From NCBI GenBank assembly GCA_030596305.1, contig JAUVKK010000031.1:1-8056 (forward strand): a DNA stretch of 8,056 bases, read 5' to 3'. Shown here piece after piece: positions 6,174-8,056 of the stretch. This stretch comes from Helicobacteraceae bacterium (GTDB taxonomy: Bacteria; Campylobacterota; Campylobacteria; Campylobacterales; Sulfurimonadaceae). Numbering within the stretch: position 1 is the stretch's first letter; each line of letters starts with the position of its first letter. The translations under genes and the position numbers were made by a program. The notes below the pieces were generated by a model. The model was not told the DNA's origin and searched no databases. It saw nothing but the letters and a program-made list of their open reading frames with translations.

Positions 6174-7538
6174 GTGATAAAACACTTTAAAAATATACAG
6201 AACCTGGGTCTTTATGAAGCACTGGAAGCAGAAACACAAAGCTTCGCAGATTTGACACTCACTAAAGAGTCCAAGCATCTGATAGAACTCTTTTTTACCT
6301 CTGAAGCCCTGAAACACGACAAAGGTGTGAACAATGATACAGAGGTCAAAAAGATAAAACGGGCCAGTGTCTTTGGAGGCGGTACGATGGGTTCAGGTAT
6401 CCTATGGCTTTTCAGCAAGATAGATCTGCCGGTACGACTAAAAGTAAGACGTAGTGAACAGATCGCTGATGCTATGTCTGTTGTCAATAAAAACTATATG
6501 GCAATAAAAAAACGACGACGTCTGACACAACGTGAGATCGACTTAAAGATCGACAGGGTCTCGGCAGATACAGAGATGCGGGGATTTGAAAAGAGTGATA
6601 TAGCCGTAGAGGCAATTGTTGAAGATGTAGCAGCTAAACAGAGCTTGTACGCAACGCTCGAAGAGCAGTTTGACGAGGATGCAATTATCGCTACAAACAC
6701 CTCTTCGTTATCGATCACTGCACTTGGTGCTTCGATGACACACCCTGAACGGTTTGTCGGAATGCATTTTTTCAACCCTGTAAACCGTATGCCTCTTGTT
6801 GAAGTCATACGCGGAAAAAAGACATCTGACAAAACCGTTGCAACGGTCATAGGGCTGGCGAAAAAAGCAGGAAAAACCCCGATAGTTGTCGGTGACTGTC
6901 CCGGATTTCTCGTTAATCGTCTTCTTATCCCCTATATTGTTGAAGCGGTACACCTCTTTGAAGAGGGTGAAGATTTTAACAAGATCGATAACCTGCTTTT
7001 AGAATTTGGAATGCCTATGGGACCGTTTAGACTGGTTGATGAAGTCGGTCTCGACGTCGGGTACAAGGTTGCCAAGGTACTCGAAGAGGGCTATGGTGAG
7101 AGAATGCGAACATCACCAATCTTTGAGCGTATCTACAGTGATCTTGGTCTGCTTGGTAAGAAAAAAGGGGCGGGTTTTTATACCTACGTTAAAAATGTTG
7201 CAAAGGTCAATCAAAAGGTTGTTGGTCTTGTCAAGACACCGCACACCTTTACCAATGAAGAGATCATAGACAGAACACTTCTTATCATGGTCAATGAAGC
7301 TTCCCGTGCTTTGGAAGAGGGTATTGTTAAAAATGCGCGATACCTTGATATGGCGATGGTTATGGGTACCGGTTTTCCACCGTTTAGAGGAGGCTTGCTG
7401 TCTTATGCAGATGAACGGGGTATTAAAAGTGTGGTTGCAAGGTTACAGAGTCTTGATCATGCTTACGGAGAGCGTTTTGCACCATCTGACCTGCTTGTCA
7501 AGATGGCAAAAAACGGCACTCGATTTTACGAGGAGTAG
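6174..7538 (+). CDS. fadJ: 3-hydroxyacyl-CoA dehydrogenase half of the interrupted FadJ-type protein
   Basis: This frame encodes the NAD-linked oxidation of L-3-hydroxyacyl-CoA to 3-ketoacyl-CoA. Counting from the GTG, residues 1-60 are the FadJ linker helix region. GGGTMGSG (68-75) is the Rossmann loop, NTSSLS (175-180) carries the catalytic serine, H198 lies in MHFFNPV, E210 in MPLVEV and N248 in PGFLVNR. The tandem C-terminal dehydrogenase domains follow to residue 454, with GFPPFRGG at 400-407. The 3' end is certain; the start is not. GTG at 6174 is the first start-like codon after the stop, and the bases just before it (CCCTCTCGAG) give no ribosome binding site; AAGGAAGG at 6148-6155 is 18 bases away and is itself linker coding sequence. 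At 91-93 the residues are V-R-R where relatives such as E. coli FadJ have the acidic D-I-N segment that contacts the NAD ribose. AGGAG at the 3' end serves fadE. Confidence 0.82.
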   Translation: MIKHFKNIQNLGLYEALEAETQSFADLTLTKESKHLIELFFTSEALKHDKGVNNDTEVKKIKRASVFGGGTMGSGILWLFSKIDLPVRLKVRRSEQIADAMSVVNKNYMAIKKRRRLTQREIDLKIDRVSADTEMRGFEKSDIAVEAIVEDVAAKQSLYATLEEQFDEDAIIATNTSSLSITALGASMTHPERFVGMHFFNPVNRMPLVEVIRGKKTSDKTVATVIGLAKKAGKTPIVVGDCPGFLVNRLLIPYIVEAVHLFEEGEDFNKIDNLLLEFGMPMGPFRLVDEVGLDVGYKVAKVLEEGYGERMRTSPIFERIYSDLGLLGKKKGAGFYTYVKNVAKVNQKVVGLVKTPHTFTNEEIIDRTLLIMVNEASRALEEGIVKNARYLDMAMVMGTGFPPFRGGLLSYADERGIKSVVARLQSLDHAYGERFAPSDLLVKMAKNGTRFYEE

Positions 7539-7541
7539 ATC

Positions 7542-8056
7542 ATGGAGTATATAGCAGCATCGATTTTAACACTCATTTTATTAGGGCTCTGGTTCAACGG
7601 GTCTCAGTTTATAACCTGGTCTATAGTACTGGTGCTAGTTATCTGGTCCTGGCTTGATCCGACACCGTTTTTTTGGATAGTCTATTTTCCAGTGAATGCT
7701 ATATTACTCTATCCGCCGCTAAGACAGGAGTTCATCACAAAACACATTGTCGCTTTGATGCATAAAAAGAACCTCCTTCCGAAGATCTCAGATACAGAAA
7801 AGATCGCACTTCGTGCAGGAACGCTTTGGATCGACGGTGAACTGTTTTCCGGTAAACCGGATTTTAATACGATCTTTAATAAACCGTATCCAAAGCTTAG
7901 TGATGAAGAGCAGGCATTTTTAGACAATGAGGTCAACACGGTATGTGCGATGACAAGTGACCACCAGGTCTTTCAAAAACGTGACCTGCCGCCCAAGGTC
8001 TGGACATATCTGAAAAAGAATCATTTTTTTGGCATGGTTATCCCTAAAAAATACGG
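7542..8056 (+). CDS. fadE: Acyl-CoA dehydrogenase, membrane-anchored FadE type (5' part)
   Basis: The frame opens at ATG 7542, with AGGAG (7531-7535) six bases upstream and the dehydrogenase TAG three bases before it, and stays open for 171 codons to the window end. Residues 4-57 contain two or three hydrophobic segments (about 4-17, 23-37 and 42-57), the membrane anchor typical of FadE and absent from soluble acyl-CoA dehydrogenases. The following region matches E. coli FadE in pattern: RAGTLWIDGELFSGKPD (91-107), LSDEEQAFLD (119-128) and a run ending HFFGMVIPKKY (161-171), which is the beginning of the acyl-CoA dehydrogenase N-terminal domain. Full FadE is about 815 residues, so roughly four fifths, including the FAD site and catalytic glutamate, is outside the window. 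It performs the first oxidation of each cycle at the cytoplasmic membrane. Its position completes the pathway in one operon. Confidence 0.93.
   Translation, partial: MEYIAASILTLILLGLWFNGSQFITWSIVLVLVIWSWLDPTPFFWIVYFPVNAILLYPPLRQEFITKHIVALMHKKNLLPKISDTEKIALRAGTLWIDGELFSGKPDFNTIFNKPYPKLSDEEQAFLDNEVNTVCAMTSDHQVFQKRDLPPKVWTYLKKNHFFGMVIPKKY

Larger units (their letters stand above)
5424..7538 (+). pseudogene. fadJ: Whole fadJ-type gene carrying one in-frame TAA at 6114-6116
   Basis: Read straight through, this span has 705 codons before its final stop counting from the GTG at 5421 (704 from the ATG), against about 714 residues for E. coli FadJ. The only interruption is TAA at 6114-6116. The 19 codons after it (6117-6173) are not spacer: they read FTEKEVLKKTKGRYPAPLE, and the KKT, G-YPAP pattern is the conserved FadJ/FadB interdomain linker. 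From my memory of E. coli FadJ ([20 protein letters not shown]), it aligns without a gap and the stop falls on a lysine; AAA to TAA is one base. No frameshift, deletion or insertion is visible, and both halves keep their catalytic residues, so any loss is very recent. A sequencing or assembly error is a serious alternative, as is functional expression as two chains. I list the locus once as a whole and once by its two reading frames. Confidence 0.6.

Noticed and set aside
6154..6175. GGTACC and CTCGAG sites with a C-rich middle, resembling a cloning-vector polylinker
   Set aside because: It differs from vector polylinkers at several bases, and it translates in frame to the conserved YPAP linker of FadJ, which explains it better than vector contamination.
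6090..6180. Programmed ribosomal frameshift joining the two fadJ halves
   Set aside because: Both halves are in the same frame, so a single +1 or -1 shift would not join them, and I see no slippery heptamer with a structure after it.
7006..7554. Two plus-strand frames of 86-87 codons offset within the dehydrogenase half
   Set aside because: They overlap a clearly coding frame with all family motifs and have no supporting start signals.

Overview
The window holds two divergently transcribed gene groups and a short left-hand margin. The right-hand two thirds is a fatty-acid beta-oxidation operon. It probably comes from a Campylobacterota (epsilonproteobacterial) genome such as the Sulfurimonas/Sulfurovum kind. 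The signs are an AT-leaning base composition, tightly packed ATGA/TAATG-type overlaps, AT-rich promoters with poor -35 boxes, and a minus-strand pair (four-helix membrane metallophosphoesterase plus short MoaB/CinA-like protein) of a type I associate with that group. This placement is inference, not proof.

Left margin (1-336): the first 71 bases on the minus strand are the start of an unrecognised protein with a good ribosome binding site and a signal-peptide-like N-terminus, cut by the window edge. Bases 72-288 contain no gene that I can support, only short repeats and one perfect palindrome. A clear hairpin terminator lies at 289-312.

Minus-strand operon (337-2222): a GTG-started MoaB/CinA N-terminal-domain protein is translationally coupled (TAATG overlap) to a metallophosphoesterase. 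The phosphoesterase has all family metal motifs and a perfect twin-arginine motif just before its fourth transmembrane helix. A 114-bp AT-rich divergent promoter region (2223-2336) separates this operon from the next.

Plus-strand operon (2337 to beyond 8056): fadD (acyl-CoA ligase), a 31-codon ORF overlapping both neighbours by ATGA, fadI (thiolase), a fadJ-type multifunctional gene, and fadE (membrane-anchored acyl-CoA dehydrogenase, truncated by the window end). Together they encode the complete cycle: activation by FadD, FAD-linked dehydrogenation by FadE, hydration and NAD(P)-linked dehydrogenation by FadJ, and thiolysis by FadI. No regulator or electron-transfer flavoprotein is in view.

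The most notable observation is that the fadJ-type gene is broken by a single in-frame TAA (6114-6116). The hydratase and dehydrogenase halves lie in the same frame. The bases after the stop still encode the conserved linker, including YPAP, and the whole span (705 codons before the final stop) is about the length of intact FadJ. The downstream half has no convincing start. This is either a recent nonsense mutation, a sequence error, or a real split enzyme with unusual expression. The dehydrogenase half also carries V-R-R where the family normally has an acidic NAD-ribose-binding residue.
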